From the NCBI RefSeq assembly GCF_003751225.1, contig NZ_RJKE01000001.1, positions 2,852,001-2,916,000 of the forward strand: a stretch of DNA of 64,000 nt. The letters are read 5' to 3'. Under the pieces are notes generated by a model that saw only the letters and a list, made by a program, of their open reading frames with translations, was not told the DNA's origin and ran no database searches. Position numbers and translations under genes: made by a program. Each line of letters begins with the position of its first letter. The first letter of the stretch is position 1. This stretch comes from Actinocorallia herbida. GTDB taxonomy: Bacteria; Actinomycetota; Actinomycetes; Streptosporangiales; Streptosporangiaceae. This document shows, piece by piece, positions 40,048 through 48,115 of the stretch.

Positions 40048-41315
40048 CCGTGCACTGCGCGCCGGAAGACCTCGACCTCTCCCGCTTCCTCGAGCCCGGT
40101 GACCGGATCGTCCTCGGCCAGGCGTGCGGGGAGCCGACGACCCTGGTCGAGGCGCTGATCGAGCAGGCGGCCGGGATCGGCGGCCTGTCGGTGTTCATCG
40201 CGACGAGCTTCTCCGGCCTGCTCACGCCCGAGGCCGCCGACGCGTTCGAGGTCTCCAGCATGGGGGCGATCGGCGCGTTGCGGACCCTCGCCAAGGCGCA
40301 CCGGCTGAGCGTCGTGCCGTGCCATGTCAGCCAGGTCGGGCCGATGATCGAGTCCGGCGTCCTGGCCTGCGACGCCGCGTTCGTCCAGGTGAGCCCCGCC
40401 GACGCGGAGGGGGACCACGGCTGCGGCCTCATCAGCGACTACGTGGGCGCCGCCGCGGCCCGGGCCCGGGTCGTCATCGCCGAGGTGAACGACCTGGTGC
40501 CCCGGACCCACGGTGAGACCCTGCCCGGCTCGGCCTTCGACTGCGCCGTCCACGTCGCCCGCCCGCCCGTCGAGGTGCCGCCGGCCCGGATCGGCCCGAT
40601 CGACGAGGCGATCGCCGCGCACGCCGCCGCCTACATCGGCGACGGCGCGGTCCTCCAGACCGGGGTCGGCGCGGTCCCCGACGCGCTGCTCCGTCTCCTG
40701 CACGACCGCCGTGACCTGGGCGTCCACTCCGGCATGATCGGTGACGGCCTGGTCGACCTGGTCGAGGCGGGAGTCGTGACGAACGCCCGGAAGAAGACCG
40801 ACCAGGGCGTCTCCATCAACGGTGCCCTCATCGGCACCCGCCGCCTCTACGATTTCGCCGACCGCAATCCCGCCCTCCGCATGTGCGCGACCTCCTACAC
40901 CCACGACCCTGCCGTCCTCGCCCAGGTGGAACGGCTCGTCACCGTCAACTCCGCGCTGGAGGTCGACCTGACGGGCCAGGTCAACGCCGAACAGTCCGGC
41001 ACCGCCTACCTGGGCGGCACCGGCGGCCAGGTCGACTTCGTCCGCGCCGGCTCCCGCTCCCCGGGGGGCCACGCCCTCATGGTCCTCCCCTCCACCGCCA
41101 AGAACGGCACCGTCAGCCGCATCACCACCGCCCTGTCGGGCCCCGTCACCACCGCCCGCTCCGACATCGACGTCGTCATCACCGAATACGGTGCGGCCGA
41201 ACTCAAGGGCCGCACACTCGCCGAGCGGGCCCGCCGCCTCGTCGCGATCGCCCATCCCGACTTCCGCGAGACCCTGGAACGGGAGGCGGACGCCCTCCGC
41301 AGACGTGGCTTCTGA
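40044..41315 (+). CDS. Acetyl-CoA hydrolase/CoA transferase family (family I)
   Basis: 423 residues, ATG 40044 overlapping the lyase stop. Blocks of the 4-hydroxybutyrate/acetate CoA-transferase type: DRIVLGQACGEPTTLVEAL (about 21), VSQVGPMIESGVLACDAAFV (about 97), LQTGVGAVPDALL (about 208), LGVHSGMIGDGLVDLVEAG (about 225), EVDLTGQVNAEQSG (about 305) and GGQVDFVRAGSRSPGGHALM (about 327). The catalytic glutamate of the family is expected near the NAE/ G-x-E segments. It regenerates or transfers CoA from acetyl- or succinyl-CoA to the pathway acid. Last gene of the operon. Confidence 0.88.
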   Translation: MTVHCAPEDLDLSRFLEPGDRIVLGQACGEPTTLVEALIEQAAGIGGLSVFIATSFSGLLTPEAADAFEVSSMGAIGALRTLAKAHRLSVVPCHVSQVGPMIESGVLACDAAFVQVSPADAEGDHGCGLISDYVGAAAARARVVIAEVNDLVPRTHGETLPGSAFDCAVHVARPPVEVPPARIGPIDEAIAAHAAAYIGDGAVLQTGVGAVPDALLRLLHDRRDLGVHSGMIGDGLVDLVEAGVVTNARKKTDQGVSINGALIGTRRLYDFADRNPALRMCATSYTHDPAVLAQVERLVTVNSALEVDLTGQVNAEQSGTAYLGGTGGQVDFVRAGSRSPGGHALMVLPSTAKNGTVSRITTALSGPVTTARSDIDVVITEYGAAELKGRTLAERARRLVAIAHPDFRETLEREADALRRRGF

Positions 41316-41334
41316 GCCGAGTTCGCCGGGCGGG

Positions 41335-41353
41335 GCCCGCCTGCCTTGCGGGC
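41335..41353. terminator. Weak hairpin between convergent genes
   Basis: GCCCGC (41335-41340) and GCGGGC (41348-41353) with a 7-nt loop, between the CoA transferase (stop 41315) and the LAL regulator (stop 41391). A short stem with no T-run; listed only for its position. Confidence 0.3.
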
Positions 41354-41390
41354 GCGGCACGACGGCCGGGCCCGCCGGATCGGGGCCCCG

Positions 41391-44060
41391 TCACCGGATG
41401 GGGATCAGCGTGCGCAGCTCCGCGCGGGCGGTGATGCCGAGCTTGGGGAAGATCCGGTACAGGTGGGAGCCGACCGTGCGCGGCGACAGGAAGAGCTGGG
41501 CGCCGATCTCGCGGTTGGACATGCCCTGTGCGGCGAACCGAGCGATCTGCAGTTCCTGGGGGGTGAGGAGCCGTTCGGCCGAGGCGCCGCGCTCGTTCGG
41601 CGCCACGCTGTCCCCGGTGGCGCGCAGCACGGTACGGGCGCGGTCGGCCCACGGTGCGGCGCCGAGCGTCTCGAAGCCGTTCAGCGCGGCGCGCAGGGGG
41701 CCGCGCGCCTCACGGGGACGCCGCTCCCTGCGCAGCCACTCGCCGTAGAGCAACCGGGTCCTCGCCAGCTCGTAAGGGTCACCGAAGCCTTCGGCCGCCG
41801 CGAGCGCGGCGCCGAACGCGGCGTCGCCCGGTTCGAGGAGCGCTCGGGCCCGCAGCGACAGCGGGTCGTCGCGCAGCGGCAGGTCCGCGGGGAGGTCGGC
41901 GCGCGCGTCGGCCCGTACGGCGGCTTCGACGACGTCGGCGAGCGCCCGGCGGGAGATCCGGAAATGCGCCGCGACGTCGTGCGGCGAGACCAGGCGGATC
42001 AGGTGCCGGTGCGCCGCGGCCGGGTCCGCGCCGGCCAGGTGGAGCAGGCCCAGCGCCCACACCGCGCGGGACGCGACGCTGCGCACCTGATGGGGCGCCG
42101 CCCAGTCCAGGGCGGCCGAGGCCATCTCGGAGGTCCGCGCCGCGTCGCCGGAGCGCGCCGCCGACAGCGCCAGGAGTGAGCGGAAGATCGCGGCGCGCAG
42201 GTGCCAGCCGGTCTCCTCGGTCAGCAGCAGCCCTTGCTCGGCCGTGGCCTGGGCGCTGCGGGGATGCCCGGAGTCGGCCTCCCACTGCGCGATGACCTCC
42301 AGGGCCAAGGCCAGCTCGCCGAAGGCGCCGCGTTCCCGCAGCTCCGCTTCGAGGCGGGTCGCGTATCCCTCGGCCGAGGGCCGGTCGCGCGCCCCGGAGT
42401 ACCACTCGGCGCTGTCGGCCGCGTAGTGGAGATAGACGGGCTCGCCGTGGGAGAGCGGCCGCCACTCCGCCGCGGGCCGCGGCTCCTCCTCGGCCAGCAC
42501 CGCCACGGCCCGCTGGAGCGGGGGCACCGGCAGAGCGCGCAGCCGCTCGGCGATGTCGCGCAGCAAGGGCAGGTCACCGGCGTTCCAGGCGAACCACATC
42601 GCCCGGCTGAGGACCTGGGCACGGGCCCGCGGGTCGGACAGCCCGAGCTCCGCCTGGCTCAGCGTGACCCCGGCCCCCGCCACCTCACCGGTCTCGCTCT
42701 GGATCGAGGCCAGCGTGTAGGCGAGCTGGGCCCGGGTGGTCTCGTCGGCGGTGTGCGGACCCGCGGTGGAGGCCAGGGTCCGCGCCCAGCTCGGGCGGCC
42801 GGCCAGCCGCGCGGCCTCCGCGGCGCGCGCCTGCCGCGCCGCCGCGACCGCCGGGTCGGGTGACAGCTCGGCGGACCGTGCCAAGGCCGCGGCGGCGGCC
42901 GCCGCGCCGCTGCGCTGCTGCGCCCGGTCGGCGACGGCCTCCAGCGCGTCCGAGACCTCCGCGTCACGGCCGCCCACGGCCGCGGCCCGGTGCCAGGCGG
43001 CGCGGTCGGGGTCGGCGGCCCGCACCCGGGCCAGGCACAGGTGGACGGCCTGCCGCTCGGCGAACGTGGCGCTCTGGTACACCGCCGAGCGCACCAGCGG
43101 ATGCCGGAAGGCCAGGTAGTCCCCGCGGACGTGGACGACGCCCTTGCGTTCCGCCGGGTCGAGGTCGGCGGCCGCGATGCCCAGCAGTTCGCCCGCCTTC
43201 AGGAGGTCGGCCATCTGGAGCGCGTCGTCGGCGGCGGCCAGGAGCAGCAGCGTCCGGGTGCTGGGCGGCAGGCCCTGGACCCGGTCGACGAACACCGTCG
43301 TCAGGCGGGTCGCCCAGTAGGGGCGTTCGGGAAGCGGGACCGTGCCGGACAACTGGTCGGGGGTGAGGCCGGCGGGCAGCTCCAGCAGCGCCAGCGGGTT
43401 TCCGGCGGCTTCGGTCAGGAGTTGCTCGCGGACCGGCGCGGCGATCGGATGCGGCACCCGCCGCGTCAGCAGGAGGGCGGCGTCCTCGGCCGCCAGCGGC
43501 CCGACCGGCAGCTCGGCCAGTCCGCTGCCGCCGAACGCGTGCTCGTGGCCGTCCCGCACGCCGAACAGCAGGCAGATCTGCTCGCCGGCCAGCCGCCGCG
43601 CCGCGAAGCGGAGCGCGTCGGCCGAGGCGTGGTCGAGCCAGTGCGCGTCATCGACGATCACCACCGCCGGACTCGCCTCGCTGAGCAGGCCGAGCACCGC
43701 CAGCGCCAGGACGAACCTGTCGCCGGGGACGCCGCCGCCGACCGTCATGCCCAGGACCCGGGCCAGGGTGTCGCGCTGTGACGCGTGCAGGTCCCCGATC
43801 CGGTCGAGGACCGGGTAGAGGAGCTGGTGCAGCGCGGCGTAGTCGATCTCCGCCTCGGACTCCACGCCGGCGGCGCGCAGGACCCGCAGGCCGCGGCTTT
43901 CGGCGTGCCGCTCGGCGTGGTCCAGCAGCGCGGTCTTGCCGCAGCCCGCCTCGCCGCGGACGATGAGCGCGGCGCCGCGCTCGCCGACGCCCGCCGTCAG
44001 CAGCTCGATCGCGGCGATCTCGCGCTCACGGCCGAACAGGACTTCTGGCTTCAGCACCAC
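41391..44060 (-). CDS. LuxR-family regulator of the LAL (large ATP-binding) type
   Basis: 889 residues, GTG 44060. N-terminal AAA-type ATPase: FGREREIAAIELLTAG, Walker A VRGEAGCGKTALLDH (about 37), Walker B AVVIVDDAHWLDH (about 131). A long helical TPR-like middle (about 330-800) with Ala/Arg-rich repeats follows. The C-terminal LuxR HTH reads LLTPQELQIARFAAQGMSNR then EIGAQLFLSPRTVGSHLYRI (about 825-875). LAL proteins are ATP-dependent transcription activators that often sense sugars or pathway metabolites. It lies 4 nt after the universal stress protein gene on the same strand and is likely co-transcribed. Its target may be the divergent hydrolase or the flanking operons; unproven. Confidence 0.92.
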   Translation of the reverse strand: MVLKPEVLFGREREIAAIELLTAGVGERGAALIVRGEAGCGKTALLDHAERHAESRGLRVLRAAGVESEAEIDYAALHQLLYPVLDRIGDLHASQRDTLARVLGMTVGGGVPGDRFVLALAVLGLLSEASPAVVIVDDAHWLDHASADALRFAARRLAGEQICLLFGVRDGHEHAFGGSGLAELPVGPLAAEDAALLLTRRVPHPIAAPVREQLLTEAAGNPLALLELPAGLTPDQLSGTVPLPERPYWATRLTTVFVDRVQGLPPSTRTLLLLAAADDALQMADLLKAGELLGIAAADLDPAERKGVVHVRGDYLAFRHPLVRSAVYQSATFAERQAVHLCLARVRAADPDRAAWHRAAAVGGRDAEVSDALEAVADRAQQRSGAAAAAAALARSAELSPDPAVAAARQARAAEAARLAGRPSWARTLASTAGPHTADETTRAQLAYTLASIQSETGEVAGAGVTLSQAELGLSDPRARAQVLSRAMWFAWNAGDLPLLRDIAERLRALPVPPLQRAVAVLAEEEPRPAAEWRPLSHGEPVYLHYAADSAEWYSGARDRPSAEGYATRLEAELRERGAFGELALALEVIAQWEADSGHPRSAQATAEQGLLLTEETGWHLRAAIFRSLLALSAARSGDAARTSEMASAALDWAAPHQVRSVASRAVWALGLLHLAGADPAAAHRHLIRLVSPHDVAAHFRISRRALADVVEAAVRADARADLPADLPLRDDPLSLRARALLEPGDAAFGAALAAAEGFGDPYELARTRLLYGEWLRRERRPREARGPLRAALNGFETLGAAPWADRARTVLRATGDSVAPNERGASAERLLTPQELQIARFAAQGMSNREIGAQLFLSPRTVGSHLYRIFPKLGITARAELRTLIPIR

Positions 44061-44064
44061 CAGA

Positions 44065-44499
44065 TCATGACATACGGTGATCTTTTCGTGCAGTCGCCAG
44101 GTCCAGGTCCGGCACTACCAGGACCGGCGTCGTGGCATGGTGCAGGAGGTAGTCCGCGACGCTTCCCGTCACCAGCGCACGGGAGCCGTCGAGGCCGCGT
44201 GATCCCGTCACGATGAGGGCGGCGCGGATCTCCTCGGCCACCCGGTCGATCGCGGCCCACACCGCGCCGGGTTCGGACACGGGCCGCGGCACCGCCTTGA
44301 CCCCCAGTTCGGTGGCCCTGGCCGCGCCCCGCTCGCACACGCGCCCGGCCGCCGCCTCCGGCGCCTCGCCGTCCGGGGCCAGCAGCGGCTCGAAGACGGT
44401 GACCACGACGGCGTCCCTGCCGCCGAACAGACGTCCGGCGAACTCCAGGGCGGCATCCGCGCTGGCGGACCCGTCGTACGCGATCAGCAGGGGATTCAT
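44065..44499 (-). CDS. Universal stress protein (UspA family)
   Basis: 144 residues from ATG 44499. Usp fold: MNPLLIAYDGSASADAALEF at the start (beta1 and the first ATP-binding Asp), ATELGVKAVPRPV, and the ATP-binding loop GSRGLDGSRALVTGSVADYL (about 97-117), i.e. the G-x2-G-x9-G-S pattern. ATP-binding members bind nucleotide and modulate stress or dormancy responses. It is upstream of and nearly touching the LAL regulator. The promoter lies in the 347-bp divergent region with the 28-bp palindrome at 44568-44595. Confidence 0.9.
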   Translation of the reverse strand: MNPLLIAYDGSASADAALEFAGRLFGGRDAVVVTVFEPLLAPDGEAPEAAAGRVCERGAARATELGVKAVPRPVSEPGAVWAAIDRVAEEIRAALIVTGSRGLDGSRALVTGSVADYLLHHATTPVLVVPDLDLATARKDHRMS

Positions 44500-44846
44500 G
44501 GCACTCACCTTCCGAGGGCTCTCAGGACGGACGGCACCGACTCTGCCTCCGCCTTCAGCTCGCGGCATCAGTCGAAGTGACGGTACTTCGACTGAGCCGG
44601 GCCCCGCCGGTCCGTGCGGCGGGGACGGCGCGGCGGGCCCGCCGCACGCCGGTGAGGGGCGCCGTGACCTGCGGCGCAGGCGAACGGAGGCGGCGTTCAC
44701 GAAGGCCGGAACGTCGGGTCGCCGGCGGGAAGAGACGGTCGGCCCGGTGCGCCGACCGGTGCGGCGGACGTCAGTCGTCCGACTCAAGCGGGGCGACGGA
44801 CCGGCGGCACATGATGTGCCCAAGCCCTTACGAAACGGAGACCCCC
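44500..44846. promoter_or_regulatory. Divergent region with a 28-bp palindromic operator
   Basis: 347 bp without a gene. TCAGTCGAAGT (44568-44578) and ACTTCGACTGA (44585-44595) form perfect 11-bp arms around GACGGT, the longest perfect palindrome I found in a promoter here. It lies 69 nt before the stress-protein start and 250 nt before the hydrolase. The part from about 44600 to 44830 is GC-rich, with no obvious gene or hairpin; an SD (GGAG) precedes GTG 44847. Confidence 0.6.
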
Positions 44847-45647
44847 GTGAACTCTGCCAAGCCGCCCGTCGTCTTCATCCACGGCCTTTGGCTGCACGCC
44901 ACCTCCTGGACCCCGTGGCGTGAGCTGTTCACCGCGGCCGGATACGAGACCTTCGCCCCGGGCTGGCCCGGGATCCCCGACACCGTCGCCGAGGCGCGCG
45001 GCGCCGCGGCCGCGATCGCCGGGCACGGCATCGACGACGTCGACGCGCACTACACCGCGCTCATCGACAAGCTCGGCGTCAAGCCGATCCTCGTCGGCCA
45101 CTCGTTCGGCGGCATGATCGCCGAGAAACTGCTCGGCGAGGACAAGGCCGCCGCCGCCATCGCCATCGACGCCGCGCAGATCAAGGGCGTCCTGCCGTTG
45201 CCGCTGTCCAGCCTGCGCTCGACCCTGCCGGTGTTCAAGAACCCCGCCAACATCGGGCACGCGGTCTCCCTGACTCCCGAGCAGTTCCGCTACTCCTTCG
45301 GCAACGCCGTCAGCCAGGAGGAGTCCGACGCCCTGTACGAGAAGTGGACGATCCCCGCACCGGGCAAGCCCCTGTTCGAGGCCGCCGCCGCGAACTTCTC
45401 CCTCCACTCGCCCGCCAAGGTCGACACCGCCAACGACCACCGCGGCCCGCTCCTGCTCATCGCCGGAGGACGCGACCACACCGTCCCGGAGGTCATCACC
45501 AAGTCCACGCTCAAGCAGTACCGGGGCTCCACCGCCGTCACCGAACTCCTGGAGTTCCCCGACCGAGGGCACTCCCTCACCGTCGACGGGGGCTGGCGCG
45601 AGGTCGCCGACGCCGGCCTCGCCTGGCTCGCCGCCCAGGGGTTGTGA
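44847..45647 (+). CDS. Alpha/beta hydrolase
   Basis: 266 residues from GTG 44847 (CGGAG 5 nt upstream). Alpha/beta-hydrolase marks: oxyanion region VVFIHGLWLHATSWTPWREL (about 8), nucleophile elbow VGHSFGGMIAEKLLG (about 83), the acid in LLIAGGRDHTVPE (about 205), and the base His in PDRGHSLTVDGG (about 238). No signal peptide, so cytoplasmic. It stands alone, behind the 28-bp palindrome, and ends in a strong terminator. Substrate unknown; esterase, lactonase or dienelactone-type hydrolase are all possible. Confidence 0.88.
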   Translation: MNSAKPPVVFIHGLWLHATSWTPWRELFTAAGYETFAPGWPGIPDTVAEARGAAAAIAGHGIDDVDAHYTALIDKLGVKPILVGHSFGGMIAEKLLGEDKAAAAIAIDAAQIKGVLPLPLSSLRSTLPVFKNPANIGHAVSLTPEQFRYSFGNAVSQEESDALYEKWTIPAPGKPLFEAAAANFSLHSPAKVDTANDHRGPLLLIAGGRDHTVPEVITKSTLKQYRGSTAVTELLEFPDRGHSLTVDGGWREVADAGLAWLAAQGL

Positions 45648-45669
45648 CCGCCGCCGACACCTCACACAG

Positions 45670-45708
45670 GGCGGCCTTCCCCGAGCACGAGAGGGGGAGG
45701 CCGCCTTT
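45670..45708 (+). terminator. Rho-independent terminator of the hydrolase gene
   Basis: GGCGGCCTTCCCC (45670-45682) pairs with GGGGGAGGCCGCC (45693-45705) with a single G-T pair and a 10-nt loop, followed by TTT. It is 23 nt past the stop and separates the hydrolase from the aromatic-acid operon. Confidence 0.8.
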
Positions 45709-45794
45709 CGCGTTCTCGGGAACCGGGCGAGGTGAAGACGGCCTGCGGTGGCGGTGGGCTGGGAGGGGTTGCGAAGGGCTGTTGTCGGTCATAT

Positions 45795-45806
45795 TGTTGA
45801 CAATCT
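45795..45806 (+). promoter_or_regulatory. GntR-type operator upstream of the aromatic-acid operon
   Basis: ATTGT-TG-ACAAT, a perfect palindrome about 90 nt before the first gene, contained in TTGTTGACAATCTCGT. The same core returns upstream of the ABC importer (51077-51090) and, slightly changed, on the regulator promoter (50201-50214). The TTGACA inside it could be a -35 box, so repressor binding would block the polymerase. Confidence 0.65.
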
Positions 45807-45897
45807 CGTATTGGATCGCGTTGATGTTCCTGCGGGGAACTTCAGCGACGATCAGGTGAACGGGCTCGGCGATGGGTCGGGCCAGGGAAGGACAGCC

Positions 45898-46623
45898 ATG
45901 TCGGGACCGCTGCTGGTCGTCAGCGCGCATCCGGGGGACTTCGTGTGGCGGGCCGGGGGTGCGATCGCGCTCGCGGTGCACCGCGGGCAGCGGGTGGTCA
46001 TCGCCTGCCTGAGCTTCGGAGAGCGCGGGGAGTCCGCCAGCCTCTGGCGCAAGGGGTGCAGCCTCGACGAGGTCAAGGCCGTGCGCCGGGAAGAGGGTGA
46101 GAAGGCGGCGGGCGCGCTCGGCGCCGAGGTCGTGTTCTTCGACGCGGGGGACTACCCGCTCGTGGAGACGCCCGAGCTGACCCGGTCGCTCGTGGACCTG
46201 TACCGGGAGCTCCAGCCGTCGGTGGTGCTCACCCACGCGCCGAACGACCCCTACAACGTCGACCACCCGGTCGCGGGCGAGATCGCGCGCCGCACCCGGA
46301 TCCTCGCGCAGGCGGCCGGCGTGCCCGGCCCCGGCGACGTGATCGGGGCGCCGCCGGTCTTCTGCTTCGAGCCGCACCAGCCCGAGGTCTGCGACTTCAA
46401 GCCCGACGTGCTGCTCGACATCACCCCCGTCTGGGAGGCCAAGCTCGCCGCGATGCGCGGGCTCGGCGCGCAGGGCCACCTCGTGGAGTACTACACCGAC
46501 CTGGGCCGCCGCCGCGGCGTGCAGGCCAAGCGCAACAGCGGTCCGAACCTGGGCCTCCCGGTCGACGCCTACGCCGAGGCCTACCAGCGGGTCTACCCGC
46601 AGGTCGCCTCCGAACTGGCCTGA
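45898..46623 (+). CDS. PIG-L/LmbE-family protein, GalB-like 4-oxalomesaconate hydratase
   Basis: 241 residues, ATG 45898. PIG-L fold with VVSAHPGDFVWRAGGAIAL (about 7), in which HPGDF replaces the HPDDE of deacetylases. The GalB hydratases of Pseudomonas-type gallate catabolism belong to this fold and share the D-F-V-W-R-A-G-G element. The second metal-site region is HAPNDPYNVDHPVAGEIARR (about 113). In the known route GalB hydrates 4-oxalomesaconate to 4-carboxy-4-hydroxy-2-oxoadipate. Here GalC- and GalD-like genes follow immediately, which strongly supports this assignment over deacetylase. First gene of the operon under the ATTGTTGACAAT site. Confidence 0.85.
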   Translation: MSGPLLVVSAHPGDFVWRAGGAIALAVHRGQRVVIACLSFGERGESASLWRKGCSLDEVKAVRREEGEKAAGALGAEVVFFDAGDYPLVETPELTRSLVDLYRELQPSVVLTHAPNDPYNVDHPVAGEIARRTRILAQAAGVPGPGDVIGAPPVFCFEPHQPEVCDFKPDVLLDITPVWEAKLAAMRGLGAQGHLVEYYTDLGRRRGVQAKRNSGPNLGLPVDAYAEAYQRVYPQVASELA

Positions 46624-46634
46624 GAGGGGCGGAC

Positions 46635-47336
46635 ATGGCAGGGCACTACGTCGTACGGAACATCACCCGGCCGGACGCCGACGTCGTCGCGGGCCTGCGC
46701 GAGGCGGGCGTCGCCACGGTCCACGAGGCGATGGGCCGCGTCGGGCTCGTCTCCCCGGAGGTCGTCCCCCGGCAGAACGGCTCGGCGATGGCCGGGCCCG
46801 CGGTCACCGTGGCGAGCCACCCCGGCGACAACCTCATGATCCACGCGGCGGTCGAGACGTGCCGTGAGGGCGATGTCCTGGTCGTCACCACGACCTCTCC
46901 GTCGACCGACGGCATGTTCGGTGAGCTCCTCGCGACCTCGCTGCGCGCCAGGGGCGTCGTCGGACTGGTCACGGACGCGGGCGTCCGCGACATCGCCGAG
47001 CTGCGCGCGATGGGCTTCCCCGTCTGGGCGCGCGCGATCAGCGCGCAGGGCACCGTCAAGGCGAGCCCCGGCTCGGTGAACGTGCCCGTCGTGTGCGGCG
47101 GGCGGCTGATCCGCCCCGGCGACGTCGTGGTCGCCGACGACGACGGGGTCCTCGCCGTCCCGGCGGCCACCGCGCCCGACGCGCTCGCCAAGGCGCGCAA
47201 GAGACTCGCCGCCGAGGAGGGCAAGCGCAAGCAGTTCCAGGAAGGCGTCCTGGGCATGGACATGTACGGCCTGCGCGAGCTCCTCGACAGGCTCGGCGTC
47301 GAGTACGTCGACGACCTTCCCGAGGACTTCCGGTGA
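46635..47336 (+). CDS. RraA/HMG-CHA aldolase family, GalC/LigK-like aldolase
   Basis: 233 residues. RraA-like fold with the class II pyruvate aldolase signature: AGVATVHEAMGR (about 24), GPAVTVASHPGDNLMIHAAV (about 53), FGELLATSLRARGVVGLVTD then AGVRDIAEL (about 95-120), the G-x3-D-x3-R-D region that holds the metal-ligand Asp and substrate Arg. Enzymes of this group cleave 4-carboxy-4-hydroxy-2-oxoadipate to pyruvate and oxaloacetate, the last step of protocatechuate 4,5-cleavage and gallate pathways. It lies between GalB-like and dehydrogenase genes. The alternative name, RNase E regulator RraA, is unlikely in this context. Confidence 0.87.
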   Translation: MAGHYVVRNITRPDADVVAGLREAGVATVHEAMGRVGLVSPEVVPRQNGSAMAGPAVTVASHPGDNLMIHAAVETCREGDVLVVTTTSPSTDGMFGELLATSLRARGVVGLVTDAGVRDIAELRAMGFPVWARAISAQGTVKASPGSVNVPVVCGGRLIRPGDVVVADDDGVLAVPAATAPDALAKARKRLAAEEGKRKQFQEGVLGMDMYGLRELLDRLGVEYVDDLPEDFR

Positions 47337-48115
47337 CGCCGCACATCGCGTTCCTCGGTCTCGGCGAGGCGGGCTCCGCCATCGCGGGCGGCCTGTCCGC
47401 GCGGGTCACGGGCTACGACCCGGTTTGGGACGGCCGCCCCTCGCCGTTCACCGCGGCGGCCACCCCGGCCGAGGCCGTCGCGGGCGCCCAGGTGATCGTC
47501 GCGCTGACGGCCGCGGTGGACGCCCCCGCCGCGCTGGAGTCCGCGCTCGGCCACACCGCGGAGGGCGCGGTCTACCTCGATCTGTCCACCGGCGGCACCG
47601 ACCTCAAGCGGGAGCTCGCCGACACCGCCGCCGCGCACGGCCTGCTCTTCGCCGAGGGCGTCCTCATGGCCCCGGTCCTCCGGCTGCGCGAGCGCACCCC
47701 CGCGCTCGCCGCCGGGCCGGGCGCGGCGAAGGCCGCGGGCGTCCTGACGTCCTGTGGCATGGACCTGACCGCGCTGGGCGCCCGGGTCGGCGAGGCCGCC
47801 GCCCGCAAGCTCCTGCGCAGCATCGTGGTGAAGGGCCTGACCGCCCTGATGGTCGAGTCCCTGCGCGTCGCCGAGTCCGAGGGCCTGGGCGACTGGTGCT
47901 ACGACCACCTCGTGGAGACGCTGACGGAGCTCGACGGCGACGTCGTCGCCAAGCTCCTCGACGGGACGGTCCGGCACAGCGTCCGCCGTGTCGAGGAGAT
48001 GGAGGCCGCCGCCGCCATGGCCAAGGCCGCGGGCGAGTCCGGCGCGATGGCCGAGGCCACGGTCGAGATCCTGCGGACGGTCCCGCTCCGGGGCGTGCCG
48101 AAGGCGGCGCCATGA
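47333..48115 (+). CDS. 6-phosphogluconate-dehydrogenase-like NAD(P) oxidoreductase (DUF1932 C-terminus)
   Basis: 260 residues, GTG 47333 overlapping the aldolase stop. N-terminal Rossmann domain IAFLGLGEAGSAIAGGL (about 5), VYLDLSTGGTDLKRELADT (about 80); a C-terminal helical domain from about 165 (KLLRSIVVKGLTALMVESLR) matches the DUF1932 type. It reduces or oxidises a hydroxy/oxo acid with NAD(P). In protocatechuate 4,5-cleavage a dehydrogenase (LigC, another fold) oxidises the ring-fission hemiacetal. This gene could supply that step in the present cluster. If the ring substrate is gallate, no oxidation is needed and its role would be a side reaction. Both are inference. Confidence 0.82.
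   Translation: MTPHIAFLGLGEAGSAIAGGLSARVTGYDPVWDGRPSPFTAAATPAEAVAGAQVIVALTAAVDAPAALESALGHTAEGAVYLDLSTGGTDLKRELADTAAAHGLLFAEGVLMAPVLRLRERTPALAAGPGAAKAAGVLTSCGMDLTALGARVGEAAARKLLRSIVVKGLTALMVESLRVAESEGLGDWCYDHLVETLTELDGDVVAKLLDGTVRHSVRRVEEMEAAAAMAKAAGESGAMAEATVEILRTVPLRGVPKAAP

Noticed and set aside
45898-46623. Mycothiol-type or sugar deacetylase annotation for the PIG-L protein
   Set aside because: The HPDDE motif is HPGDF and the next genes encode GalC- and GalD-like enzymes, so the GalB hydratase role is better supported.
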